Shown: one piece after another, positions 9,623 to 18,161 of the stretch
Layout: every line of letters begins with the position of its first letter
How positions within the stretch are numbered: the stretch's first letter is position 1
Assembly: GCF_000429965.1 (NCBI RefSeq)
Contig: NZ_AUCW01000004.1
Location: 248,001 to 312,000, forward strand
DNA length: 64,000 bases
Source: Desulfogranum mediterraneum DSM 13871
GTDB lineage: Bacteria > Desulfobacterota > Desulfobulbia > Desulfobulbales > Desulfobulbaceae
Direction of reading: 5' to 3'
Program-made: the position numbers and the translations under genes
The notes under the pieces: model-generated
Seen by the model: the letters and a program-made list of their open reading frames with translations, nothing else
Database searches by the model: none
What the model was told of the DNA's origin: nothing

Positions 9623-10516
9623 TCACTGCTTCCTGCAATCAGGGCGATCAAAAAATACCTGCCCCTGCTGATTAATACAGTATTCTAGCTTGTAGGGATT
9701 TTTTGGAACCGGAGAAAGAATTTCTTTTTCAACCAGTTGCCCCACTTCTTCAGGATAGACAGAAAACATTTTCTGGTATTCTTTTGCAGCTGCCTCCAGC
9801 ACCATAACTCCTTGCAGAGCAAGAAGCCTTTGCTGCAGCATCTCATAACCTGGCTCTTCAACATCTGTATTACTGATAATGGATTGCAAAAAAGCAATAG
9901 CAGCTCCTGTATCTCCACCTTTTTTGCTCAATCTTGAACCAAGAATACTAAGATAATAAGGGGCATTTTTACGACTTGCAGCTTCTTGAAGAAGTATTTC
10001 TCCTGCTTTTTTGTAATCGTTTAGAAAAAAATAATTATTAAAGGCAAGATACAGAACTGGAAACAGATCCCATGGCCGGTTTTTCCTGGCAGTTTCCAGA
10101 ATTTCTATATTTTTTTCGACCAGGTGACAAGGCTGCCATGGCAACCACCCCTGAGAAAGGCTGTAGGACTGCTGAAAGACTGGATCAAGATGCTGGCTCG
10201 CCTGAATCATCCTGTACAAGGTGTCACAGTTATAAGGTTGATTTACTGTAACAAATGAGCCATCAACTGTTCGTTCAACCTGGGAACCTACCCTGGAGCC
10301 GGCATCAAGGATAATATAGCTTGCCAGCATCCCTTTGAATTCGCCGGCTATTGCGGAGAGTAACATGGGGGGCAAATCCCATATTCCATGCTCTTTACCG
10401 CTTAAACCAAAATCACCCCTTCTACTTTCAATGACTGATAACAATCCAGTATAAACCAGCAGCAAACAAACAGTTACCGAAATTATCGTACGCTTACCCT
10501 TTGCAAAGCCCATCAT
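9623..10516 (-). CDS. Pilus-linked hypothetical protein with TPR-like helices
   Basis: This 297-residue protein has one N-terminal membrane anchor (residues about 9-27, ISVTVCLLLVYTGLLSVI) and a soluble remainder that looks largely helical. Segments such as the one containing NNYFFLNDYKKAGEILLQEA and the following SRKNAPYYLSILGSRLSKKG resemble tetratricopeptide helices, but I do not recognise a defined family. The start overlaps the permease stop by 4 bp, so it is translationally coupled to the ABC exporter. In Myxococcus xanthus, pilA is followed by pilG-pilH-pilI, of which PilH and PilI are ABC transporter parts and PilG an accessory protein. This gene could play the PilG-like role, which is an inference from gene order only. 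Confidence 0.7.
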   Translation of the reverse strand: MMGFAKGKRTIISVTVCLLLVYTGLLSVIESRRGDFGLSGKEHGIWDLPPMLLSAIAGEFKGMLASYIILDAGSRVGSQVERTVDGSFVTVNQPYNCDTLYRMIQASQHLDPVFQQSYSLSQGWLPWQPCHLVEKNIEILETARKNRPWDLFPVLYLAFNNYFFLNDYKKAGEILLQEAASRKNAPYYLSILGSRLSKKGGDTGAAIAFLQSIISNTDVEEPGYEMLQQRLLALQGVMVLEAAAKEYQKMFSVYPEEVGQLVEKEILSPVPKNPYKLEYCINQQGQVFFDRPDCRKQ

Positions 10517-11334
10517 TTCGCAAGCTCCTTCCTCTGGAACAAAAGCGCTGCTATCCAGAGTAGAAGAAAAATGTAGGCCAATCCGTAACCGCTGATCAGG
10601 AGGAAATCACCTAAAGGAAACTCAAGCCCATAGGCGGCCTCATGTTTTTTATCAAACAGAGAAAGATTGGGGAATATCCAGGAAACAATTTTTATCAAGG
10701 TCTCCTGCCCGGCCAGGATTCCGGCCTTGCTATTTCGCTCTACTACATAACGTAGTGTGTCTACATTCTGACTAACAATGTAGGAAAGTGAGGTAAAAAC
10801 GAGGGCAACAAAAGACTTGCTCGCCATACTGAACCAAAAAAAACTTAATGCAAGTACCATAAGCAGAGATAACCACTGGAGAAAAAGAGCCATCATGTAA
10901 ATCGTCCATGAAAATCCCGGTGGAACAAATGCTGGATATTGAATAAGAATCATTTGCATGGAAGCAGCGGCGCTAACACCTAAAACAACAGTCGTCGCCA
11001 ACAGAATGAGAGCCAAACCCAAAAATTTACCAAAGAGATACTGCCTGATAGTTACCGGACGGGAAAGAAAGAGATATATCCTGCTTCTCTCCAAATCATC
11101 GGCCATGATTTTAAGACCTAGAAAGAACACAATCAGAAGACCGGAAAAGGCTACTGCCGACAGCCCGAACTCAACGGTTACCTTGCCAAGATCCCAGGAA
11201 AACATATTGGTAATGGTGTAATTTGCAAGGGTAAGCAAAACAGCAAGAGCAAGAATTGCCCACAAAGCCTTGTGCCTCATGCCCTCCCTCCAGGTAGCAA
11301 GGGCAAGCGTACTGATATTACACCACCACTGCAT
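10513..11334 (-). CDS. ABC transporter permease (ABC-2 type), pilus-linked
   Basis: This 273-residue integral membrane protein has about six hydrophobic segments and an ABC-2 type layout (cytoplasmic start, then ALWAILALAVLLTLANYTIT). A conserved RSRIYLFLSRPVTIRQYLFG segment follows helix 2, typical of ABC-2 permeases. A strong ribosome site, GGAGGCGACCG, precedes the ATG. Its 5' end overlaps the ATPase gene by 17 bp, so both should be made together. The neighbourhood (pilA upstream) suggests equivalence to the Myxococcus PilI permease, required for pilus assembly by an unknown mechanism. The substrate is not evident. Confidence 0.82.
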   Translation of the reverse strand: MQWWCNISTLALATWREGMRHKALWAILALAVLLTLANYTITNMFSWDLGKVTVEFGLSAVAFSGLLIVFFLGLKIMADDLERSRIYLFLSRPVTIRQYLFGKFLGLALILLATTVVLGVSAAASMQMILIQYPAFVPPGFSWTIYMMALFLQWLSLLMVLALSFFWFSMASKSFVALVFTSLSYIVSQNVDTLRYVVERNSKAGILAGQETLIKIVSWIFPNLSLFDKKHEAAYGLEFPLGDFLLISGYGLAYIFLLLWIAALLFQRKELAK

Positions 11335-12058
11335 CGGTCGCCTCCTTTATAATTTCTATAAAACGGGATTCAAGGTTTTGCCCCTCTTTTATCTCAAAAC
11401 CGCCAATATTGCCGGCATAAAGCAGTCTACCCCTGTGGACAACTGCAATCCTGTCGCATAACTCTTCTATATCACTTAAAATATGGGAGCTGAAAAAGAT
11501 GGTTTTTCCCGATTCTTTCAGTTTAACGATAAGCTCTTTAATCAGGTAACGGCCCAAAGGATCAAGCCCGGACATGGGTTCGTCAAAGATCAGGATTTCA
11601 GGATCATGAAGAAGGGAATTTACCACACCAAGTCTCTGTTTCATCCCCTTGGAAAAACCACCAACCTTTTTATTGGCAGCATGGGATAAATCCAGTTCCC
11701 CCAAGAGTTGATCAGAGCGCTTACGAATATATTTCCGTCCCATACCGCTTAACCTTCCAGAAAGATAAAGGGTCTCTCTGGCAGTAAGATGGGTGTAAAA
11801 GAAGGGAAATTCCGGCAAATATCCAATAAAGTTGCGATATTCGTCCTGCCCCACTAATTTGTCTCTAACCCGCATGGCTCCATCATCAGGTTTCAGAAAA
11901 CCCAACAGCAGTTTAATAGTAGTTGACTTCCCTGCACCGTTGGGACCCAGAAAACCAAAAACCTCCCCTGGAAGAATATGAAGAGAAAGATTATCCACAA
12001 CCTTTTGTCTCTTTTTCCCTTTACCAAACTCCTTTGACAGAGAGTTTACTATAATCAT
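11318..12058 (-). CDS. ABC transporter ATP-binding protein, pilus-linked
   Basis: This is a 246-residue ATPase with Walker A (GPNGAGKSTTIKLL), a signature motif of non-canonical form (FSKGMKQRLGVV) and Walker B (ILIFDEPMSGLDPLG). The switch His lies in FFSSHILSDIEEL. The ATG at 12058 is preferred over an upstream in-frame codon because that longer version would run through the terminator hairpin. It pairs with the overlapping ABC-2 permease. Its position directly after pilA matches PilH of Myxococcus. A terminator hairpin lies between pilA and this gene, so its expression probably depends on readthrough. Confidence 0.88.
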   Translation of the reverse strand: MIIVNSLSKEFGKGKKRQKVVDNLSLHILPGEVFGFLGPNGAGKSTTIKLLLGFLKPDDGAMRVRDKLVGQDEYRNFIGYLPEFPFFYTHLTARETLYLSGRLSGMGRKYIRKRSDQLLGELDLSHAANKKVGGFSKGMKQRLGVVNSLLHDPEILIFDEPMSGLDPLGRYLIKELIVKLKESGKTIFFSSHILSDIEELCDRIAVVHRGRLLYAGNIGGFEIKEGQNLESRFIEIIKEATDAVVV

Positions 12059-12075
12059 TTGTTTCCATGAGATGT

Positions 12076-12114
12076 AAAAACCCCCCCTTAAAGCGTAAAG
12101 CTTCAAGAGGGGAA
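12076..12114 (-). terminator. Rho-independent terminator between pilA and the ABC transporter genes
   Basis: On the minus strand a 13-pair stem (CCCCTCTTGAAGC paired with GCTTTAAGGGGGG, including two G-U pairs) has a TTTA loop and is followed by TTTTT. It lies 42 bp after the pilA stop and about 20 bp before the ABC ATPase start. It would give abundant short pilA mRNA and weak readthrough into the transporter. Confidence 0.85.
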
Positions 12115-12155
12115 ATAATGCTAACAATAATTTGATTTTTTATTATTGTTACTGC

Positions 12156-12902
12156 TTACTGTACTACAGTGTAGTTTACCGTTGGAAGACCACCACCAGC
12201 AAGGTTATCCGCTGCGGCCATAGCATTGTTATCGGCCCCTGCTAACTGAACAGTTCCGGTGACCTTAGCAGCCAAAGCAGGGTTAGGAGAAGCAGCAGCT
12301 GCAGCAAAGGCAGCTAAACCTCGCCAAGTGGGGTTAGATACGAAAAACATGGTATTAGGTAATTCAGAATCCTGAGCATAAACCGTGTCGCCGTTAACGC
12401 TACGAGCTTTCACCATATAAGAAGTCGCAAAGTTTACATTAGCGACAGCAACCGGCACGGTAGATTGCATAACGGCGTTGGCACCAAGCCCCATCGGAAC
12501 GGCAAAGTCTGCACCTGTGGCACCATTGCTTCCTTCTAAACGTCCTCCGGCAGCTGCAGCTGAAGCATCAGTGGCAAGAACTGGGTCAGCTTGCGAATCA
12601 GCAATAGCTGAGACACCAGCGGCACCACCAGCACCACCAGCAGGGAGTGCAGCAAGAGTGGCACCACCAGCTTGTCCGTCTATGTTTCCATAAGAACCCA
12701 ACTCAGAGTTAAGATTCGCCTGTGCACTAGAAAACAATTTAATCAAAGCCTTACCGTTGGCATTAGCAGCACGGGTACGATAGGCAGCAAACTGCGGGAT
12801 GGCAATAGCAGCCAGGATACCGATAATCGCCACAACGATCATCAGCTCGACCAGGGTGAAGCCTTCTTTGTTTTGAATTTTTTGAGTTAGATTCATTTTC
12901 AT
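12156..12902 (-). CDS. pilA: Major type IV pilin PilA
   Basis: This 248-residue prepilin has a leader cut at Gly14/Phe15 (NKEG/FTLVE), Glu at +5 and the canonical pilin helix (LMIVVAIIGILAAIAIPQFA, then AYRTRAANANGKALIKLF). The ATG at 12902 follows AGGAG by seven bases. The C-terminal globular half is very rich in Ala, Gly and Asn with almost no charged residues in places, and has no Cys, so no disulfide loop. At about 235 mature residues it is much longer than the short conductive-type Geobacter pilin (about 60). A sigma-54 promoter match precedes it and a strong terminator follows, which fits a highly expressed, separately regulated major subunit. Confidence 0.9.
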   Translation of the reverse strand: MKMNLTQKIQNKEGFTLVELMIVVAIIGILAAIAIPQFAAYRTRAANANGKALIKLFSSAQANLNSELGSYGNIDGQAGGATLAALPAGGAGGAAGVSAIADSQADPVLATDASAAAAGGRLEGSNGATGADFAVPMGLGANAVMQSTVPVAVANVNFATSYMVKARSVNGDTVYAQDSELPNTMFFVSNPTWRGLAAFAAAAASPNPALAAKVTGTVQLAGADNNAMAAADNLAGGGLPTVNYTVVQ

Positions 12903-12985
12903 GGTTACGCTCCTTGTGAAAAGGTTTTGTAGGGTTGCCTGTTTGAGTGCTTGGCACTTTGTAATCACGTATTCCCAACTGATAA

Positions 12986-13001
12986 AGCACTCTCCGTACC
13001 A
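12986..13001 (-). promoter_or_regulatory. Sigma-54 (-24/-12) promoter of pilA
   Basis: The minus strand reads TGGTACGGAGAGTGCT, matching TGGCACG-N4-TTGCW at all but two fixed positions with correct GG to GC spacing. Transcription would begin near 12975 and give a leader of about 73 bases. An A/T-rich run (13007-13024) sits just upstream. PilR control of pilA through sigma-54 is established in Pseudomonas and Myxococcus. Confidence 0.75.
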
Positions 13002-13024
13002 CCCCTAAAAATTAAAAAAAAAAC

Positions 13025-13982
13025 TAACATTACCGAACAGTTAAATTGCAACATCAATATATATTTCCAGATTCCTCTCCACCGATACCCTTTCCAATGG
13101 ACGCAAAACTGCCCTTAAAAGTCAACACCTGACAAATTTCGTCACCCCTGCGGTCGATATCAAGGAAAGGTGGCTCCGTTTGTTAGGACAGATCCAAAAA
13201 CAAGGCACAAATATTGCTTGGCACCCATAAACAGGTTGACCAAGGTTTGTGGCTCAAGTCTGACAGAAAACAAGGGAGCAAATTCCTCCCCAGGCTCTGC
13301 CCGCTCAGGGAGAGTCACGCCTGGACAGCCAAAAAAGCAGCTGTACAGGCAGCCCTCCTCCGATGTCGCGACGCGGGGCATCGACCCTGGAAAACGCCCT
13401 TGGACGATCACTGGTTGTTGAACCAGAACCCGGTTTTCCAAGAGAGAGGGCGGGGAGACAATCCTCTGGAGGCTGGGGAGTCAGGCAGGCGACAATCAGA
13501 GAGAAATAAAAAAGAGGGTTCAACACCCTGGGAAACAGGTCCCGAACCTCTCTGCGAGGCCTTTCTGCCAAGGTTGTTCTTTTAAATTGTATGTTGTAGG
13601 GTCAATCGCCCACGAGATGCATCATGCCCAGCAGCCGGATCATTTCAGCTGAATTTTCTGTAGTCATATACGGCATTATCCCTACGGCTCGCCCAGTGAT
13701 CCCTTTCAAACGCTTTGTGTGAAAACAGAAGCGTCCCTAAAAAAAAAGAAGGGGGGCAGCTTGCATCTCCCCGCAAGGGGCCTGGGGTCAAGTTGTCGGG
13801 CCACAGTCCAGCAAGGCACGGCCAGACAATGTGGTATTACCGCTGATAACGATAGTGAAATAGCTGTTGCCCTGCAGGAGCCCTAACGGTAGTGGACAGA
13901 GCCAGGCTGCAGAACAACAGCTTTAGGTACCCTTTAAATGGCTGCTGGCGCACAAGCCCGGCCAAGAGACACAGGAAAAACC
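13025..13982. other. Roughly 0.96-kb gap without a convincing gene
   Basis: Short open frames exist on both strands (for example 13214-13585 plus and 13160-13441 minus), but they lie over each other, lack ribosome sites and show no recognisable protein features. An imperfect hairpin is present at about 13513-13552. A small CCCCGCAAGGGG hairpin lies near 13770. Binding sites for the pilA activator would be expected in the right-hand flank of the pilA promoter, but I cannot identify them by eye. Confidence 0.4.
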
Positions 13983-15155
13983 ATGAACGCCAGATACCCA
14001 CTCCTCCTCATCCTGCTTGCCCTCGTAACAGCTCTACTCTATAACTTTCTTCCCGCAAGGGACACCCAAGCTATAAAGATAGGGGTTGTCCTGCCATTGA
14101 CGGGTGATTTTGCAAGCTTTGGCCAGCTTGGTCTTCAGGGAGTCAAGTTGGCGGCCGCTGAGATCAACTCGTCCGGAGGAGTGCTTAACGGCAGGCCCAT
14201 CGAGTTGGTGGTTCAAGACAACGAATCTGACCCGAATCTGGCGGTACAACAGACGCGCAAGCTTATCCAGGAAGACGGGGTCTTGGCGATCGTGGGGCCG
14301 GTGAGCAGTCCTGCCAGACAAGCCATGAGCACCGTCGCCAGACAGTTCAAGACGCCCCTTCTCTATGGGATCGATTACGAAGGAGGCCACTTTGACAGGT
14401 ACCTCTTCTGTTACAGCCCCATTCCCGATCATGTCATCACCCCGCTAATACCCTATCTCGCCGAACACCACGGTTCAAAGCTATACATATTCGGCTACGA
14501 CTATGTCTGGCCCCATGAGATGTCGCGCCTGATGGCAAGAGAGGTGGAGAAGGTGGGTGGAGAGGTGGTGGCAACAGAGTTCACCCCCTTTGGAGTGAGC
14601 GATTTCAGCCCTGTCCTCCAGAGGGTGGCAGCCTCAGGGGCAGATGTGATGATGCTCGTTATGTGCGGCCGGGATGGCCAGCGCTTTGCCGGACAATTCC
14701 ACCATGCAGGCCTGAAAGAGCGGATACAGTTAGTGGCCATTGCATCGGAGGAAAGTTGGAGCAAGAAGCTCAGCCCGGCTGAGCTTGAAGGAATTCTCAC
14801 CATCTCACCATTCCTGAGTTCGATGGACAGCTCGGAATCCCGGAACTTGACTGGAAAAATAGAAGAGCTGTTCGGTGATGATGCGGTGGTGACCTATTCG
14901 ACGGAATCACACTACGGCCTGATCCGATTATTGGCGCAGGCCATCGAGAAGGCGGGCACCATCGCTGACATAGAAGCGCTCATTGACGCCATGGAGGGCC
15001 AGGAGCTCACCGTGGGAACCGGAAAGGTGACCATGCGCCGGGATCACCACATGAATCTCAACATGGTTATAGCTACCTTTAAAAACGGCAAACTGCTTGT
15101 CCAAAAAAAGCTCGGCCTGATCTCTCCTGCAGATCAACGAACAGAAACCAGATGA
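13983..15155 (+). CDS. Periplasmic binding protein, branched-chain/amide type, coupled to sensor kinase
   Basis: This 390-residue protein has an N-terminal hydrophobic signal (about 4-22) and a Peripla_BP_6-type fold (IKIGVVLPLTGDFASFGQLG, then GVKLAAAEINSSGGV, and AIVGPVSSPARQAMS). The segment FGYDYVWPHEMSRLM resembles urea/short-amide binding proteins (UrtA/AmiC/FmdD group). I start at the ATG at 13983, with AGGA seven bases upstream; an in-frame ATG at 13938 adds 15 residues without signal character. No permease or ATPase genes are nearby. The stop overlaps the start of a hybrid kinase by 4 bp, so its likely role is ligand sensing for that kinase rather than uptake. The ligand is unknown. 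Confidence 0.83.
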   Translation: MNARYPLLLILLALVTALLYNFLPARDTQAIKIGVVLPLTGDFASFGQLGLQGVKLAAAEINSSGGVLNGRPIELVVQDNESDPNLAVQQTRKLIQEDGVLAIVGPVSSPARQAMSTVARQFKTPLLYGIDYEGGHFDRYLFCYSPIPDHVITPLIPYLAEHHGSKLYIFGYDYVWPHEMSRLMAREVEKVGGEVVATEFTPFGVSDFSPVLQRVAASGADVMMLVMCGRDGQRFAGQFHHAGLKERIQLVAIASEESWSKKLSPAELEGILTISPFLSSMDSSESRNLTGKIEELFGDDAVVTYSTESHYGLIRLLAQAIEKAGTIADIEALIDAMEGQELTVGTGKVTMRRDHHMNLNMVIATFKNGKLLVQKKLGLISPADQRTETR

Positions 15156-18052
15156 ACCTACGTCAAAAAATCATCACCCTGCTCCTGCCCTTTCTGATCC
15201 CTGTTACGGCGGTCATCTACCTCAACTATCAGGCTCAAAAGGATGCAGAAACCGATTTCTTTCTCAAGATGGTATCCCTGGCTGTTGAGAACGGGGCAAA
15301 GGAAATAAACCACTATCTTCGCCTGAAAAACAGTTCTTTTCACCTGATCCTGGATGACATCCTGCAGACGCCTCTTGATCTGGAGGAGATCAGCCCCGAT
15401 GCTGACAGTTACATAGGTGGACTGATGAAGGAACACCAGGGCTTTTCCATGCTGATCCTTGCTGACCTCCAGGGGAGGATACAATATTTCAAGACAGCCA
15501 CCAACGATGTCAATAAATACCTCTTACCCAGGGAGGTGACCGGCAAGAGCGCCTTATCCGCCGAGATGCTGGATGAACTTACAACCACATTCGATACCTG
15601 GAAGAGTGGCCTGCCCTTTTTCAGACAACAGCTGCACACCCAGCAAGAGATCTTAACCAGGCTCACCGTACAGGGTGAAAAAAACTCACTCCGTTACCGG
15701 GAGATTCAGGAAAAGCTGGTCACGGCACGACTGCTCTCGCTCCACCCGCCGATACGGGTCTTCACCGGCGGCGCAGAGTTGGCGATTGCCGCCGGCCTGC
15801 CCTTTCGGAGCGAGACCTTTATTTTTGCAGTACCCCTTGTCGACAAAGACCACAAGCTGGTGCGATTTTTTGCAGGGGTTCTCGACTGGTCGGTCATCGA
15901 AGATAACTGCTATCACCTCAAGTCAGAGATAGGCTTTGGCGGCATCCCGGGTGTTGGGATCAACTTCCGAGACTCCCTCGACACGATCCAGGAAAGCCGG
16001 GACAGGAGGGAGATCTCTTTCCCAGCGAAAGACTCGGCCAGCCGGTCGGTGACCATGACCTACCAGGATGAGGAGCAAAACTATCTGATCTCTGCACCGG
16101 TGGTCACGGCTGAGGCACTCAACCTGCTCAACCACCCCTCCCCCTTGGACAATGGCTCCAGCGGATATTCCAGGGACTTGACCGAGGCTGCGGAATCGAA
16201 ACTGGCCAATCGGCTCACTGCACAGATAGCAGAAGAGAACATCCTGCTCCACTCCAAGAGGCTGTTCAAGAGAGCGATCACGATCCTGCTTCTCTCTGTC
16301 ATCTTCCTGCTTGCGGTCATCATCTTTCTGAGCGAACGTATCGTTCGCCCCATCAACAGTATTGCAGCCCTGGCCAAACGCATCAGTAAGGGGACCGTTG
16401 ATGAACGGCTGGAGGTCGGCCAAAATGACGAGATAGGGCAGCTTGCCCATACCTTCAACCTCATGTGTGACGAAATTCAACTGGCCCAAGACACCCTGCG
16501 CGATAAAAACAGGGAGTTACTGTCCGCAAAAGAGCGCTACCGCCTCCTGTTTGACAACGCCCCCATTGCCATAAGCGTGTCTAATCGAAAAGGGGAGATC
16601 GTGGAGGCCAACAAGGCTGCCCTGGATGTATTCGGATACGGCCGGGAAGAGCTTGGAGAGCTCCAAGCGGAAACATTCTACAGCAACCCTGCAGACCGAA
16701 CCCTGATCCTTGCTGACCTGGAAAAGAGCAACCTTTCCAGGGGGCGGGAATCTGAACTGGTAAAGCGTGATGGCAAGATCATGACATGCAGGTTTACCAG
16801 TATCCAGATGGAGATCGACAGAGAGGCCTTTATCTACACCATGTTTGAAGATGTGACCTACCAAAAAGAGATAGAGCAGGAAAAAGAGGCCATTGCCGAT
16901 AAACTTCAACGAGCCAAGAAGATGGAGGCCATAGGCCTGATGGCAAGCGGCGTCGCCCATGACCTCAACAACATTCTCACCGGAATCATAGGATACCCCG
17001 AGCTCATCCTCCAGACCCTGCCGGCGGAGAGCAGCCTGAGGAAACCGATCACAACGATCAAGGAGACGGGAGAGAGAGCCTCCTCAATAGTTGCAGACCT
17101 GTTGACCCTTGCCCGTGCAGCCGCCAGTGTAAAGCGGCCGGCAAAACTTGATTCGCTGATCCGGGAATATCTGCAATCACCTGAAAAGGGAAAGCTGTCC
17201 TCCTCCTACCCCTCGGTGTCAGTGGATTATAGCTGTCACTGGGAAGAGGCCACCATCTGTTGCTCACCGATTCATGTCAAAAAGTCCATCATGAACCTGG
17301 TAAGCAACGGAGTTGAAGCGGTGCAGCAGGAGGGTCAGATCAGGATCACCATCAGCCGCATATGGCTGAACGAGGATGAGGCAAAGGATCTATCTCTGAG
17401 CTCAGGTGAATATGCCCTCTTGACCGTAGCTGACAATGGACCGGGAATTGAGGCGAGCCAGCTTGATCATATCTTCGAGCCCTTCTACACCAGAAAGGAG
17501 ATGGGGAGAAGCGGCACCGGACTGGGCTTGACCATCGTGTGGAACACCATCCAGGACCATGATGGAGCCATTGTTGTGGAGAGCAAGGGGCAGGGAACAT
17601 CCTTTAAGCTCTTCTTTCCTGCAGTTGCCGACCAGGTACCGGTGGAGCCAAAGGAGGCCGATGAGATCCCGAGGGGAAGGGGTGAACATGTCCTGGTGGT
17701 TGACGACGAAGACGTCCCCCGGGATATCGCCATGAAATTTTTAGAAAAAACTGGTTACCGTGTCATGGCTGTCTCTTCTGGTGAAGAGGCAATCGCCCAT
17801 GTCAGGAAAAACCAGGTCGACCTGGTGGTGTTGGATATGATAATGGCACCCGGCATGAACGGCTACCAGACCTACAGAGAACTGATTCGCCTGAACGCCG
17901 CGCAGCGGGCCATCATCGCAAGTGGATTCTCAGAGAGCAGTGACGTTAAAGGCGCATTAAATCTGGGTGCCAGCGGGCTGGTCAAAAAACCCTATTCCAT
18001 GTCAGAACTCTGTACAGGCGTCAGAGATGCGCTCCATTCCGGAAGGGATTGA
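15152..18052 (+). CDS. Hybrid sensor histidine kinase (periplasmic sensor-HAMP-PAS-HisKA-HATPase-REC)
   Basis: This is a protein of 966 residues. Membrane segment 1 is at about 7-25, a large periplasmic domain at about 30-370, and membrane segment 2 at about 373-394. HAMP follows (IVRPINSIAALAKRISKG), then a PAS domain (about 462-575, LFDNAPIAISVSNRKGEIVE). The HisKA phospho-acceptor is in ASGVAHDLNNILTG (about residue 602). The ATPase has DNGPGIE and GTGLGLTIV, and the C-terminal receiver is at about 845-966 (VDLVVLDMIMAPGMNG). It is translationally coupled to the binding protein just upstream, suggesting that the two form one ligand-sensing unit. No separate response regulator is adjacent, so output may go through the attached receiver to an unlinked partner. 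Confidence 0.9.
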   Translation: MNLRQKIITLLLPFLIPVTAVIYLNYQAQKDAETDFFLKMVSLAVENGAKEINHYLRLKNSSFHLILDDILQTPLDLEEISPDADSYIGGLMKEHQGFSMLILADLQGRIQYFKTATNDVNKYLLPREVTGKSALSAEMLDELTTTFDTWKSGLPFFRQQLHTQQEILTRLTVQGEKNSLRYREIQEKLVTARLLSLHPPIRVFTGGAELAIAAGLPFRSETFIFAVPLVDKDHKLVRFFAGVLDWSVIEDNCYHLKSEIGFGGIPGVGINFRDSLDTIQESRDRREISFPAKDSASRSVTMTYQDEEQNYLISAPVVTAEALNLLNHPSPLDNGSSGYSRDLTEAAESKLANRLTAQIAEENILLHSKRLFKRAITILLLSVIFLLAVIIFLSERIVRPINSIAALAKRISKGTVDERLEVGQNDEIGQLAHTFNLMCDEIQLAQDTLRDKNRELLSAKERYRLLFDNAPIAISVSNRKGEIVEANKAALDVFGYGREELGELQAETFYSNPADRTLILADLEKSNLSRGRESELVKRDGKIMTCRFTSIQMEIDREAFIYTMFEDVTYQKEIEQEKEAIADKLQRAKKMEAIGLMASGVAHDLNNILTGIIGYPELILQTLPAESSLRKPITTIKETGERASSIVADLLTLARAAASVKRPAKLDSLIREYLQSPEKGKLSSSYPSVSVDYSCHWEEATICCSPIHVKKSIMNLVSNGVEAVQQEGQIRITISRIWLNEDEAKDLSLSSGEYALLTVADNGPGIEASQLDHIFEPFYTRKEMGRSGTGLGLTIVWNTIQDHDGAIVVESKGQGTSFKLFFPAVADQVPVEPKEADEIPRGRGEHVLVVDDEDVPRDIAMKFLEKTGYRVMAVSSGEEAIAHVRKNQVDLVVLDMIMAPGMNGYQTYRELIRLNAAQRAIIASGFSESSDVKGALNLGASGLVKKPYSMSELCTGVRDALHSGRD

Positions 18053-18057
18053 GACCA

Positions 18058-18160
18058 GCTTGAGAAATTGCCTCTTCTTCCAGCCTCGGCCTGGATCTCA
18101 GAAATTTATCTTCGGAACATCAGACCGATACCTGAGATAAAGCTCGACTCTGCGACCCAG
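18058..18160 (-). repeat. Diverged partial copy of the 140-bp dispersed repeat
   Basis: The plus strand reads CTTGAGAAATTGCCTCTTCT and continues with TTCCAGCC, AAATTTATCTTCGGAACATC and a CCTGAG block. These match, in order, the reverse-complement form of the repeat seen at 58029-58168. Similarity fades after about 18,130. It lies between the convergent hybrid kinase and receiver-ATPase genes. Confidence 0.6.
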
Positions 18161-18161
18161 C

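Noticed and set aside
13160-13585. Overlapping open frames on both strands in the gap right of pilA
   Set aside because: No ribosome site, no recognisable protein features, and frames on both strands are equally open, as expected by chance.
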